Source: an uncultured Nitrospira sp.
Lineage (GTDB): Bacteria; Nitrospirota; Nitrospiria; Nitrospirales; Nitrospiraceae
NCBI GenBank assembly: GCA_902500785.1
Contig: CABVRW010000041.1
Span: 1-34,503 of the forward strand
Length of the DNA: 34,503 bases
Direction: 5' to 3'
A model generated the notes under the pieces. That model had not been told where the DNA came from and ran no database searches. It saw only the letters and a program-made list of their open reading frames with translations. The position numbers and the translations under genes were made by a program. This document shows, piece after piece, positions 18,501 to 25,777 of the stretch (position 1 is the first letter of the stretch; each line of letters begins with the position of its first letter).

Positions 18501-19229
18501 ATCACACACTCCCGCACCCAGTGCGGAGATCCAGCGATAAGACCCGTCCTGATGCCGGAGACGATGGTCCAGACGATATTGCTTGGTATATCCTTTCCGA
18601 AACAGGGTCAGGGTCGCGAGAGCCCGCGCGCGATCGTCGGGGTGGAGACGCGCCTCCCAGTCGGCGAAGGTCGACCCGATCTCTGACTCGGCGCATCCAA
18701 GCTGGCTTTTCCAGCGGGGTGAATAATAGGCCGTCGTGCTCTCCAAGTCCCATTCCCAGACCCCCGCATCCGCGCCTTCCACCGCCAGTTCAAACCGCTC
18801 TCGACTTTCGCGCAACTCGGCCTCTATCCGCCGCTGCTCAGCCAACTGAGCCGTCAGTCGGTCGTTGGCGTAAACCACATCCTGGGTCTGTTCGGCTACT
18901 CGTCGTTCTAAACGGGTATTGGCTGAACGAAGCGCCGCCTCGGCCTCGCGCCGCTGTGCGAGCAGATAGGCCGCGCCCCATATCATGACTGTGCCCAGGG
19001 TCCGATTGACCATCGCCGTGGTCAGTTCCACGCCGGGAGGCGCAAGCCCCAATGCCGCTACAAGCAGGGCCGTGCAGACCAAGGCATACCGTACAGCTGC
19101 CGTAGGCAAGGCCAGGCGTGAACTCAACCAGAGGGGAAACAGGTAGAGGGGCCAGATCAAATAGCCAACCGGAATCGCCACATCCAGGACAAAGACTCCG
19201 GCGGTCACCAGACAAATAGCGGTCAGCAT
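15588..19229 (-). CDS. Hybrid sensor histidine kinase with HPt
   Basis: This 1213-aa inner-membrane kinase feeds a phosphorelay. In order I see: about four N-terminal transmembrane helices (1-92), a coiled coil, PAS domains (about 140-260 and 265-390), a GAF domain (about 405-560), a HisKA dimerisation domain with H596 in SHEIRTPMN, a HATPase domain with the N box and DTGIGIP, receiver 1 with D888, receiver 2 with D1030, and a C-terminal HPt with H1161. All key residues are present. The first 95 residues resemble a membrane sensor region, but I cannot name its ligand. GAGGAG lies about 12 bases before the ATG. The regulator gene follows 14 bases downstream. Confidence 0.95.
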   Translation of the reverse strand: MLTAICLVTAGVFVLDVAIPVGYLIWPLYLFPLWLSSRLALPTAAVRYALVCTALLVAALGLAPPGVELTTAMVNRTLGTVMIWGAAYLLAQRREAEAALRSANTRLERRVAEQTQDVVYANDRLTAQLAEQRRIEAELRESRERFELAVEGADAGVWEWDLESTTAYYSPRWKSQLGCAESEIGSTFADWEARLHPDDRARALATLTLFRKGYTKQYRLDHRLRHQDGSYRWISALGAGVCDEQGRMIRMSGIHLDVTSRQQAEEARRESEERFSKAFRSSPAGMSISRLEDGRVLDVNEAFVRVSGFSREELIGMSSLDIGIWVHPEDRRQLAETLRRDGFLRHLEKEFRTKSGEVRHGLFNVEPVCIGGEDCLLTLVLDITRRTEAEAALRRSQSVLQAHQHALMRLTKSQHIASGDWPAALEELMQTSARVLAVDRASVWLLDRTGTALDCVELYEQGQARHSRGPRLNVAEYPRYFAELLQEQVVDAHDVAGDPRTSEMQPYLKALGIASLLDVPIFFGGRLAGVVCHERVGEPHTWTTEEAQFATSIGNLVTLSYEAKQRREAEHALMTAKEAAEFANRAKSDFLATMSHEIRTPMNAIVGMADLLSETPLNEDQREYVQIFRDAGSNLLSLINDVLDLSKIEAGHLDLDVVDFDLNDLVQRAAELVAVRAGEKNLELAYQIQPDVPTSLVGDPNRLRQVLLNLLGNAIKFTDQGEVVLRVERNPRADGPGNILFTVRDTGIGIPEDKLAAIFERFTQVDSSMTRPYSGTGLGLTISRRLVERMGGKMWVDSELGAGSTFSFTAKFAVHVHPASAVPPVQWEQVAGLRTLIVDDNTTNRLIVRETLAGWGIPTSEAPGGEEALLELRRAAQTGVPYRLIILDVRMPKLSGWQVADTVSRTPSLAGVAIIMLTSERRAGDQARARECGVVRYLTKPFRRSDLFNGMMAVIGKAALAGNNGVRPQTQEPTAGMPGLKILLAEDFADNRRMMEFYFKSSPHQVETASNGQAAVEMFLRGSYDLVLMDIQMPVMDGYAATKAIRAWEQARGRSPVPILALTANALQSEVQRSLEAGCTTHLTKPIRKARLLEAIQVYVQPAAPIAQPSSDPTTGTVVLQVSGEFESLMPGFLEHRRQELAQITDALGREDFDTLREIGHGLKGAGGTYGLEAISAYGWALEAAAIRMDGPGAREAFDALSRFLERLQLVYV

Positions 19230-19892
19230 GCTCGGGTCGTCTCCTCACGACTCACTACGGAACACCGATACATGAGTCGGTCGTCGGACAATCCTTTGTA
19301 CGATACGCCCATGTCTGAGTGAGGTAAACCCGGGCAATTGGCCCTAATATGGCCCTACTCTCTGTAGCAGTGGTAGGCGCGCGTCGGCACCAGGGCCGTG
19401 CCCTTCCATGCCCTCAGGCAGATGAAATCATTCGACAAAACGGGAGAGAGGCGTGCCGTCGTTCACGGGGGTTCAGCACCACGCTGGCGGACTGTGTGCG
19501 CATCCTATCAGCGAGGCGGCACCACCAAAAACTTATCGTACCATCCGAGGAAATGCTCCAGATGCCGCAACGAGATTTCTTCATCCCAAGTAAACTGCGC
19601 CCTGTTGTACCCAGGTACGACTACCAGGACACGACTCACATCAAGACCAGCGCCCGGCGATTCCATCTTTCCGTCGTCCCACACGCCATGACGAGTACAC
19701 TCTTGAGGCAGTCCGAATCAGATCCTGGACCCCAGAAGAGGTCTCGATAGGTGAAGGCGACTTGGTGAAGACTCTTCTGGCTGCGCGTTGCGGCTCGAAG
19801 CCTGTCAGCCTATGAGGCCGACGGACAGGATCGGCAGTACCAGATAACGTTTTCGACAGGGAGGCGGCGGAATTGAAGCGTGGGCAGGAGAG
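19230..19892. other. Long intergenic stretch upstream of the kinase gene
   Basis: These 663 bases lie between the kinase start and the end of the transporter gene, both on the minus strand. The right half contains a small minus-strand frame (19508-19666) listed separately. At 19339-19356 the sequence GGCCCTA is repeated (GGCCCTAATATGGCCCTA). I see no promoter or terminator I would defend. Confidence 0.4.
19508..19666 (-). CDS. Small unannotated frame or gene remnant
   Basis: A minus-strand frame of 52 codons starts at ATG 19666 and stays open upstream to 19717, after a TGA at 19718-19720. A GTG at 19684 is another possible start. The translation looks protein-like: DVSRVLVVVPGYNRAQF, then TWDEEISLRHLEHFLGWYDKF, then LVVPPR. 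That is a hydrophobic strand, an acidic/aromatic segment and an amphipathic helix, unlike the low-complexity shadows nearby. I do not recognise a family. It may be a true small gene or the C-terminal remnant of a decayed one, since the ribosome site is weak. Function is unknown. Confidence 0.4.
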   Translation of the reverse strand: MESPGAGLDVSRVLVVVPGYNRAQFTWDEEISLRHLEHFLGWYDKFLVVPPR

Positions 19893-20804
19893 TCAGTCGG
19901 TTTGTTGCAGTCGAGCCGATTGCCAGCCGACCAGCCAGACACCGGCCAGAATAAGGACAATGCCCGCTACCTCCCGAACTCCGATCGCCTCGCCCAATAT
20001 CAAGGCGGATAGTAATAGGGCCGACACAGGAATGAGGTTGACGAACACGCCGGCCCGCGAGGGCCCGACCCCCTGCACGCCATACAACCACGCCTGTTGT
20101 CCCAGCGCCGTGGCGAAAACGATGAGATAGACCAGAGCCAGCCATCCGGAAACCGGCACCACACTCGGGCCCGTGAGCAGCAGCCTCTGGTCGGTCCAGA
20201 GCAGGGGAATCTGCAACAAGAGGGAGAGCAGGAGCGTTGTCCAGTTCACGGTCAACGGAGACAGCCGCTCCATCACCTCGCGGCCACCGATGGAATACAA
20301 CGCCCAACTGACCAATCCCAAGAGGACCAATGTGCCACCTAGCCAGGGATGGTCTCCGCTCGGAGCATTCCCTCCGACACCGGACACGAGCGCCACGCCC
20401 GCGAACGAGACCGCACAACCTGCCGCCACCGCCCTGAAGGGAATATCGCGCACCAATAGGGAGGAGAGGAGAGCCGTGATAGCCGGACTGGCGCCGATAA
20501 TCACTCCGGCCGTCGAGGCGCCGATGTAGCGAAGGCCAAAGAGCGTCAACAGATGGTTGCCGAGCACCCCAAGCCCCAGCAGCGACAGCACCTTGAAATC
20601 GCGGACCGTCAACGTCGTACGGCCACCTTCGCTCCACCACCAAAGAGGGACCAGAATCACCAGCGCGCCGACGCCGCGCAAGACGGACGTCTCCACCGCC
20701 GAGAACGCCCCGAGCGCCAGCTTCTGCCCCACGATGGACCCACCCCAGACCAATGCCGACGCGGTCAACGCCGCATAGGCGGCAGATGCCGACGGTTTCT
20801 CCAT
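19893..20804 (-). CDS. EamA/DMT-superfamily transporter
   Basis: This 303-aa inner-membrane protein has about ten hydrophobic helices arranged as two EamA repeats (about residues 10-140 and 155-290). The first repeat has ALVWGGSIVGQKLAL and the family's typical helix-end pattern LRYIGASTAGVIIGASPAITALLSSLL. The second has IVFATALGQQAWLYGVQGVGPSRAGVFVNLIPVSALLLSALILGE. Members export small metabolites, amino acids or related compounds, but the substrate cannot be told from sequence. It is upstream of the long intergenic stretch and 59 bases downstream of the methyltransferase gene on the same strand. Confidence 0.92.
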   Translation of the reverse strand: MEKPSASAAYAALTASALVWGGSIVGQKLALGAFSAVETSVLRGVGALVILVPLWWWSEGGRTTLTVRDFKVLSLLGLGVLGNHLLTLFGLRYIGASTAGVIIGASPAITALLSSLLVRDIPFRAVAAGCAVSFAGVALVSGVGGNAPSGDHPWLGGTLVLLGLVSWALYSIGGREVMERLSPLTVNWTTLLLSLLLQIPLLWTDQRLLLTGPSVVPVSGWLALVYLIVFATALGQQAWLYGVQGVGPSRAGVFVNLIPVSALLLSALILGEAIGVREVAGIVLILAGVWLVGWQSARLQQTD

Positions 20805-20863
20805 TTACGCCATTCCTCAGTTCCCGATATACCGGAGCGGCAATGCGTTCCTTATGTCGGTGT

Positions 20864-21514
20864 CTACGCCGACGGTCTCGGCGTGATGATCCAAATACCG
20901 TCCCTGATCGTCGCCAACACGGCGGACACCCGCGCATCGGCGGTCACGATCTGATTGAGCGCCTGAATCGCCGCTGTCCGTTCGTCCGGGGGCGGGTCAC
21001 GCAACACGTCACCGTTCCACAACACATTGTCGATGAGCATCACACCGCGCGGAGACAGCAACTCCATCGCGCGGCGGTAATAATTGACATAGTTCAGTTT
21101 GTCGGCATCGACAAAAATCAGGTCGAAGGGGCCCGTCAGTCCTGCCATCGTCTCCAGAGCCGGGCCCATGCGGATCTCGATTTTGCCGCCATGAGGGGAT
21201 TGCGCAAAAAATCGCCGGGCGACGGCCGCGGACTCTTCATCGACTTCGCAGGTGATCACCCGCCCCTGATCGGGCACGGCTTCGGCAAAACAGAGCGCGC
21301 TGTATCCCGTGAACATGCCGATTTCCAATACCCGCGTGGCCTGCACGAGGCGGGCCATTTGATGCAGGAAGGCCCCTTCGAGCGGTCCCACCAACATGCG
21401 CGCAAACTCCATCGTCCGTTCCGTTTCTTCACGAAGCGCGCGGCGGGTCGGAGTTTCAGGTAAGGAATGGTCGGCGGCGTAAGCATCAATCTGCGGCAGC
21501 ACGAGATCAGTCAT
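20864..21514 (-). CDS. O-methyltransferase, family 3 (SAM-dependent)
   Basis: This 216-aa cytoplasmic enzyme has the Rossmann fold of CCoA/catechol O-methyltransferases. Motif I is RVLEIGMFTGYSALCFAEA. The acidic residue after GRVITCEVDEES binds the SAM ribose, and DLIFVDADKLNYVNYY carries the metal-site Asp residues. A late segment LIDNVLWNGDV is also characteristic. It should methylate a hydroxyl group on a small aromatic or similar acceptor; the substrate is unknown. GGAG lies 8 bases before the ATG at 21514, so I prefer it to the GTG at 21523. It diverges from the M32 peptidase gene. Confidence 0.9.
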   Translation of the reverse strand: MTDLVLPQIDAYAADHSLPETPTRRALREETERTMEFARMLVGPLEGAFLHQMARLVQATRVLEIGMFTGYSALCFAEAVPDQGRVITCEVDEESAAVARRFFAQSPHGGKIEIRMGPALETMAGLTGPFDLIFVDADKLNYVNYYRRAMELLSPRGVMLIDNVLWNGDVLRDPPPDERTAAIQALNQIVTADARVSAVLATIRDGIWIITPRPSA

Positions 21515-21600
21515 CGGTTTCACTCCGGAAGAGAGTTGTGCAACAATTCACACCGGCCGCGGGATCATACCATGGACGTCCTCGGAGAAGGAGCGTGAAG

Positions 21601-23121
21601 GTGAACACACTGGCGAAATTGGAATCGTTGACGACTCGTTTGTTGGAAATCCGGCGCATCCAGAGCGCGGCCGCGGTCCTTTCATGGGACCAGGAAACCT
21701 ACATGCCCGCCGGCGGCGGGGCGGCACGCGCGGAGCAGATCGCGACACTGGACGGTCTCGCGCACCAGAAACTTGTGTCCGCTGAAGTCGAGACGCTGCT
21801 GAGCGAATGGATCGATCCCACGACCGGGCACGCAGCCGAGAACTGGGATGAACCCTCCCGGTCACTGCTGCGTGAAACCTGGCGCGACTTCAGCCGGGCC
21901 AAGAAGCTTCCTTCGGACTTTGTCATCCGCTTGAGCCGCGAGTGTTCCTTGGCTCAACAGGCCTGGGTGACGGCACGCGAAGAGAGCCGGTTTTCGAAGT
22001 TTTTGCCCTCGCTGAAGACCATCCTCGGGCTCAAACGCGAGGAGGCGCACTATTTGGGATACCAGGCCTCGCCGTATGACGCCCTCTTGGATACCTATGA
22101 ACCGGGAGCCACCATCGCCCAACTCGCGCCACTGTTCACCCAATTGCAGGAGCGCCTCGTTCCACTCTTGAAACGTGTCCAGGCCAGTACCGTCACCATC
22201 GACGATCATTGCCTTCACCAGAACTTCGACCAGGCCAAGCAGGTGGAATTTGGCCGACTCGTGCTGACGGCCATGGGTTACGATTTCGAGCGTGGCCGCC
22301 TCGACCTCTCGGCCCACCCGTTCACAACCTCATTTCACCCCACCGACGTCCGCGTCACGACACGGGTCTTCGAGAATGATCTGCCGTCGTGCCTCTTCAG
22401 TTGCATCCATGAAGGCGGCCATGGCCTGTACGATCAAGGGCTGGACCCTCGGTATTATGGCTCTCCCCTCGGGGAATCCGTTTCGCTCGGATTTCACGAA
22501 AGCCAGTCACGCCTCTGGGAAAATTGCGTGGGCCGGTCCCGTGCGTTCTGGCACTGCTTTTACCCGATACTGCAGCACACCTTCCCACAACAGTTGGCTG
22601 CGGTGCCGCTCGATCAGTTCTACGCCGCCATCAACCGGGCCGCTCCTTCGTTGATTCGCGTTGAAGCCGATGAGTTGACCTATGATCTGCACATCATGCT
22701 ACGTGTCGAAATCGAGCAGGCACTCGTCGAGGGACAGGCCCAACCGGAAGACTTGCCTGCTCTGTGGAATGAGAAGATGCGGTCCTACTTGGGTATCGTG
22801 CCGGAGCGGGATGCCGAGGGCGTCCTGCAGGACGTGCATTGGTCGATGGGCGCCTTCGGATATTTTCCCACCTATACGTTGGGCAATCTCTATTCCGTGC
22901 AATTCTTCGAACAGGCGAAACTGGAGCTCCCGCAACTCAATGAGGATATGGCGGCAGGGCACCTCGTACCGCTCCGACGGTGGCTCGAGCAGAAAATCCA
23001 CCGGTGGGGCCGCATGTTCACACCCGATCATCTGGCTCGACGCGTGACCGGCAGTGGGGTGAACCCCGAGCCTTTCCTACGTTATCTCGAAGCGAAATAC
23101 GCCGAACTGTACCGCATCTAG
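21601..23121 (+). CDS. M32 family metallocarboxypeptidase
   Basis: This 506-aa cytoplasmic carboxypeptidase belongs to family M32 (thermostable carboxypeptidase Taq/Pfu type). The zinc site HEGGH is at residues 270-274, with the third ligand in the HESQSRLWEN block that begins at about residue 299. The DQETYMPAGGGAARAEQ segment near the N-terminus is a family hallmark. It removes C-terminal residues from peptides and acts in peptide turnover. AAGGAG at 21588-21593 is 7 bases before the GTG at 21601, so I prefer this start over 21595 or the ATG-like opening at 21538. Length is usual for the family. Confidence 0.95.
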   Translation: MNTLAKLESLTTRLLEIRRIQSAAAVLSWDQETYMPAGGGAARAEQIATLDGLAHQKLVSAEVETLLSEWIDPTTGHAAENWDEPSRSLLRETWRDFSRAKKLPSDFVIRLSRECSLAQQAWVTAREESRFSKFLPSLKTILGLKREEAHYLGYQASPYDALLDTYEPGATIAQLAPLFTQLQERLVPLLKRVQASTVTIDDHCLHQNFDQAKQVEFGRLVLTAMGYDFERGRLDLSAHPFTTSFHPTDVRVTTRVFENDLPSCLFSCIHEGGHGLYDQGLDPRYYGSPLGESVSLGFHESQSRLWENCVGRSRAFWHCFYPILQHTFPQQLAAVPLDQFYAAINRAAPSLIRVEADELTYDLHIMLRVEIEQALVEGQAQPEDLPALWNEKMRSYLGIVPERDAEGVLQDVHWSMGAFGYFPTYTLGNLYSVQFFEQAKLELPQLNEDMAAGHLVPLRRWLEQKIHRWGRMFTPDHLARRVTGSGVNPEPFLRYLEAKYAELYRI

Positions 23122-23503
23122 ACGTGAACCGCCCTCACCACCCTTCCACACAAGACACCAGGATGCCTTCCGTCTGGCTGCTTGAGCCAGGCTAGCGGGC
23201 GATGAGGCAAACCTCCAGGGCCACAACAGGGCCCTTTAGCTCTATGAGCATAATCGATGTCCGTGATAGTTCTCCCCCGGCCCCCTCCATTGACCAGGAG
23301 GGGTTCCGGTAGACGAGGACTTGGTCGTCGAGTGTTGCAGACGTTGCTGCCACGAAGGGGCGACATGCAGGAGTGTAGCGCGTGGTCCCTCCTGGTGCTA
23401 ACCAAACACTGAGCGTTGCCCGCCACCACTCCGATCCCACTGCGGATCGGAGCCGCCCATCTGCCCGGCCGGGAAGCTGCACCGCCGGGCTTGACGGAGC
23501 GCC
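23122..23503. other. Intergenic stretch with strong hairpins
   Basis: I see no gene in these 382 bases. Downstream of the M32 gene, CTGGCT (23174-23179) pairs with AGCCAG (23185-23190), and AGGGCC (23217-23222) pairs with GGCCCT (23230-23235). Neither has a long T-tract, so terminator function is weakly supported. A 9-bp perfect hairpin lies near the regulator start and is listed separately. Confidence 0.5.
23429..23452 (+). repeat. Perfect 9-bp hairpin before the NarL-type gene
   Basis: CTCCGATCC (23429-23437) pairs with GGATCGGAG (23444-23452) across the loop CACTGC. It ends 51 bases before the start codon at 23504. No T-run follows, and GC-rich pairing (CCCGG with CCGGG) continues between the hairpin and the ribosome site. 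It could affect translation or be a terminator for upstream transcription. Confidence 0.5.
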
Positions 23504-24208
23504 ATGAGGGAAATCCTGGCCGTGGATACACGCCAAGGCTCGCCTCAGGGCAAACCCGATGTTCGAATCCTGCTCGCGGATGATCATGCGTTGCTCCGTC
23601 GTGGTTTGAGAGAGTTCCTGTGTGAATTCGTCATCGAGGACGGATTGACGCCTCACATTGTGGAAACAGCCACGGCCCATCATGCGATCGAACAGACTCG
23701 TACCACCACCTGGGATCTTGTCATTCTGGACTTGAATTTGCCGGACATGCCGGGGCTCGACGTGGTACGCATGCTCAAATCCCTGCAACCGGCCTTGCCC
23801 ATACTCGTCGTCAGCATTTATGCCGAGGAACACTTTTCCGCTCGTGCCATTCGGGCCGGCGCGCACGGCTACCTGACGAAAGAGCGGGGTCCACAGGAAC
23901 TCCGCATGGCCATTTCGCGAATCCTGCACGGCAAAGAGGCTCTTCCTCCTCCCGAAATCGAGCGCATCCAGCACGCGGCATCGAAGCGGTACGCCCACAA
24001 CGCCGATACCCCCTCGGCGGTCCTGTCGGATCGAGAAATTGAGGTCCTGCAGTGGATTGCTCAAGGCCGACGCCTGACTGAAATCGCGGAACGGCTCAAC
24101 GTGAGCATCAAGACGGTGAGCACCTATCGCGCGCGCCTGCTCATCAAACTAGGGATGAGAACCACGGCGGAATTAATTCGGTATGCCCTGGATCAACAGT
24201 TAGCCTGA
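23504..24208 (+). CDS. NarL/FixJ-type response regulator
   Basis: This 234-aa DNA-binding response regulator has an N-terminal receiver (about 18-135) with the acid pair at residues 26-27 (ADDH), phospho-acceptor D76 and K126. The C-terminal LuxR HTH (about 168-228) contains LSDREIEVLQWIAQGRRLTEIAERLNVSIKTVSTYRARLLIKLGM. The cognate kinase is not adjacent. GGAG lies 5 bases before the ATG. The next gene encodes a degenerate receiver, which might be functionally linked (inference from position only). Targets are unknown. Confidence 0.93.
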   Translation: MREILAVDTRQGSPQGKPDVRILLADDHALLRRGLREFLCEFVIEDGLTPHIVETATAHHAIEQTRTTTWDLVILDLNLPDMPGLDVVRMLKSLQPALPILVVSIYAEEHFSARAIRAGAHGYLTKERGPQELRMAISRILHGKEALPPPEIERIQHAASKRYAHNADTPSAVLSDREIEVLQWIAQGRRLTEIAERLNVSIKTVSTYRARLLIKLGMRTTAELIRYALDQQLA

Positions 24209-24334
24209 GACTGGAATCGCATGGCGATGACGTCCTTGGCATATCGATCCGACCTCAGCAGGCGGGCTCGTGATCGGGCACACACCTCCTCACGCCTTCC
24301 GCTCATTATAAATTGCATCTCTCATCGGAGTACC

Positions 24335-24721
24335 ATGGCCAATATTCTTATCATCAATGCCGATGCGAATCTGAAGCGACTCATCAAGCTGGCCCTGCCA
24401 GGCATGGAACACTTTGCTCAATACAGTGCCACCTTGCAGGTCGCCTCTACGCAGCTCCCATCGTCCAAACTCGACTTGGTGGTCAGTCGTCTTGTAGCGG
24501 ACGACGACCAAGGGCCAGAAGACTTGGTGGAGCTTCGCAAGACCTTCCCCAGCGCTCGCCTGATCGTCGTCGCAGCGCTGCACGATCCCGCCCTAGAGGG
24601 CGAAAAGTTTCAACGCGTCGTCCGGGAACTCCACATCGAGTATTGTTTGCTCGAACCGGTCGAAACAGGGACCATGGTGCACACCATCCAGGCAGCACTC
24701 GCGCTCCCGAAACGGCCTTAG
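24335..24721 (+). CDS. Receiver-like protein lacking the catalytic residues
   Basis: This 128-aa protein has the strand-helix layout of a receiver domain (MANILIINADANLKRLIKLAL at the start), but the key positions are changed. The phospho-acceptor is replaced in LDLVVSRLVADDD, the switch Thr/Ser strand is LIVVAALHD, and the KP loop reads CLLEPVE with Glu in place of Lys. It should therefore not be phosphorylated. CGGAG lies 4 bases before the ATG at 24335. A longer frame from 24221 has no ribosome site. It lies 126 bases after the NarL-type regulator, and its stop codon overlaps the left end of a palindromic element. Confidence 0.65.
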   Translation: MANILIINADANLKRLIKLALPGMEHFAQYSATLQVASTQLPSSKLDLVVSRLVADDDQGPEDLVELRKTFPSARLIVVAALHDPALEGEKFQRVVRELHIEYCLLEPVETGTMVHTIQAALALPKRP

Positions 24722-24957
24722 CAGGCCGGGAGACACTTGATTGTTGCTCCATCGTTGCGATCAGTTCATGTGCCGTGTCGGCAGCAGAAGAGCCCATAGG
24801 ATGTGCACCAGGCGATCCTCTTCGTCCGTCGTTCATGAACCGTCGTTTGTCTCTCGGTACAGCCTCTGGCTGCAGTCCCTCACGAGAGACGTTTTCGCGA
24901 TTCACGCTTCACAGAAGTCGAGAACGCCGTTGGCGGATTCTTTCCATATCCTGCTAG
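24719..24957. repeat. MITE-like palindromic-ended element
   Basis: TAGCAGG (24719-24725) and CCTGCTA (24950-24956) are inverted ends about 238 bases apart. Inside, GTCTCTCG (24849-24856) and CGAGAGAC (24883-24890) form an 8-bp stem, and the right end (24920-24957) contains GAGAACGCC followed by GGCGGATTC and the CCTGCTAG end. The stop codon of the preceding gene is part of the left end. I have an unverified impression that similar CCTGCTAG-ended repeats are common in Nitrospira genomes. Confidence 0.4.
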
Positions 24958-25060
24958 GCCGGACCGTTCCGACGAGGTACCGCCGCGATGCACGGTTCTG
25001 CCATGCGGCTCTCTCGGAGAGCACAGGTCGAACGGGCATGTCCGGCCGATAGCGGCTACG
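24958..25060. other. Short gene-free stretch after the element
   Basis: I see nothing beyond a small CTCTC-TCG-GAGAG hairpin near 25010. Together with the repeat it makes up the 339-base gap between the receiver-like gene and the Panacea-like gene. Confidence 0.4.
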
Positions 25061-25624
25061 TCAATAGCCCATTTCCGTATTCAGCTTCGCCAAGTGGCTT
25101 GCAGGCAGGAGAAACTCGGCTGGTACCTCGATGCGCGCAGGGACCAAGAGCGTGGTGTGAAAGACAATATCGCGGATTGGAATCTTGAAATCAGGCTGCT
25201 GGGGCGTACTTAGCTCGACCGATTCGACGGATTGCGTAATGGCCGTGACATCCTGCGGTCCGTAGGTGGTGATCACAGCCTGCATGAGGTCACGGATCTG
25301 CTCGTTCGTCTCGTTCCCGTCGATCCCTTTCATCAGCAGAGGAAGAACGTCGTCACGGACTTGATCGGACGGGCTAAAGTTCTCGACTCGTTCCTTTCGC
25401 CGAAGAGATGTCAAATCATTGTCCAGATCGCGGCTGAACGCGCCATACGCAAACCGGACGAACTCGAAGTGAAACCCCTTCATCCCCTTCCCGAACATCT
25501 GAAGTTCGCAGAGAAAACAGAGCTGCTGCAGCTTGACATCGCTCAACAGGCCATACGGCTCGGCCAGTGATAATGCATACAGGAGCAGAGCTCGATCGAT
25601 CGTCATTTCGTGAGATTTGCGCAC
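25061..25624 (-). CDS. Possible Panacea/SocA-like (DUF4065) protein
   Basis: This 187-aa cytoplasmic protein shows the pattern of Panacea/DUF4065-type domains: a first helix LLLYALSLA, then KLQQLCFLCELQMFG, then a segment FHFEFVRFAYGAFSRDLDNDLTSLRRKERV. These resemble the KLQKL...FLAE, F-x-R-x-x-YGPFS and L-x-x-L motifs. Such domains are known as antitoxins or SocA-like adaptors, usually beside a toxin gene, but no toxin-like gene adjoins here. The assignment is tentative. GAGGAG lies 9 bases before the GTG at 25624, which supports that start over the ATG at 25606. It is divergent from fur. Confidence 0.45.
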   Translation of the reverse strand: MRKSHEMTIDRALLLYALSLAEPYGLLSDVKLQQLCFLCELQMFGKGMKGFHFEFVRFAYGAFSRDLDNDLTSLRRKERVENFSPSDQVRDDVLPLLMKGIDGNETNEQIRDLMQAVITTYGPQDVTAITQSVESVELSTPQQPDFKIPIRDIVFHTTLLVPARIEVPAEFLLPASHLAKLNTEMGY

Positions 25625-25719
25625 GTGTTGGATCTCCTCTGGATCAGCAGCAACCGGCAGGACTATAAACAGGCGCGTTTCGATTCGTCAATCGATGATC
25701 GCACCTGCTCTCTGCCCTC

Positions 25720-25749
25720 TTGACCCATTAGGGCACTTTCGTCTTTAAT
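25720..25749 (+). promoter_or_regulatory. Candidate fur promoter
   Basis: TTGACC (25720-25725) and TTTAAT (25744-25749) are 18 bases apart, with five of six positions of each hexamer matching consensus. Transcription would start near 25756, which rules out the in-frame ATG at 25748 as the fur start. Confidence 0.55.
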
Positions 25750-25777
25750 GGGCCTCTTTCATGCCGATTCACATGCC

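Noticed and set aside
19349-19750. A 133-codon plus-strand frame in the long intergenic region.
   Set aside because: It is antisense to the better-looking frame at 19508-19717 and is Arg- and His-rich with no recognisable structure.
19810-20937. A 375-codon minus-strand frame overlapping the EamA gene.
   Set aside because: It runs in another frame of the transporter gene, has Arg/Gly-rich composition, and the EamA protein is unmistakable.
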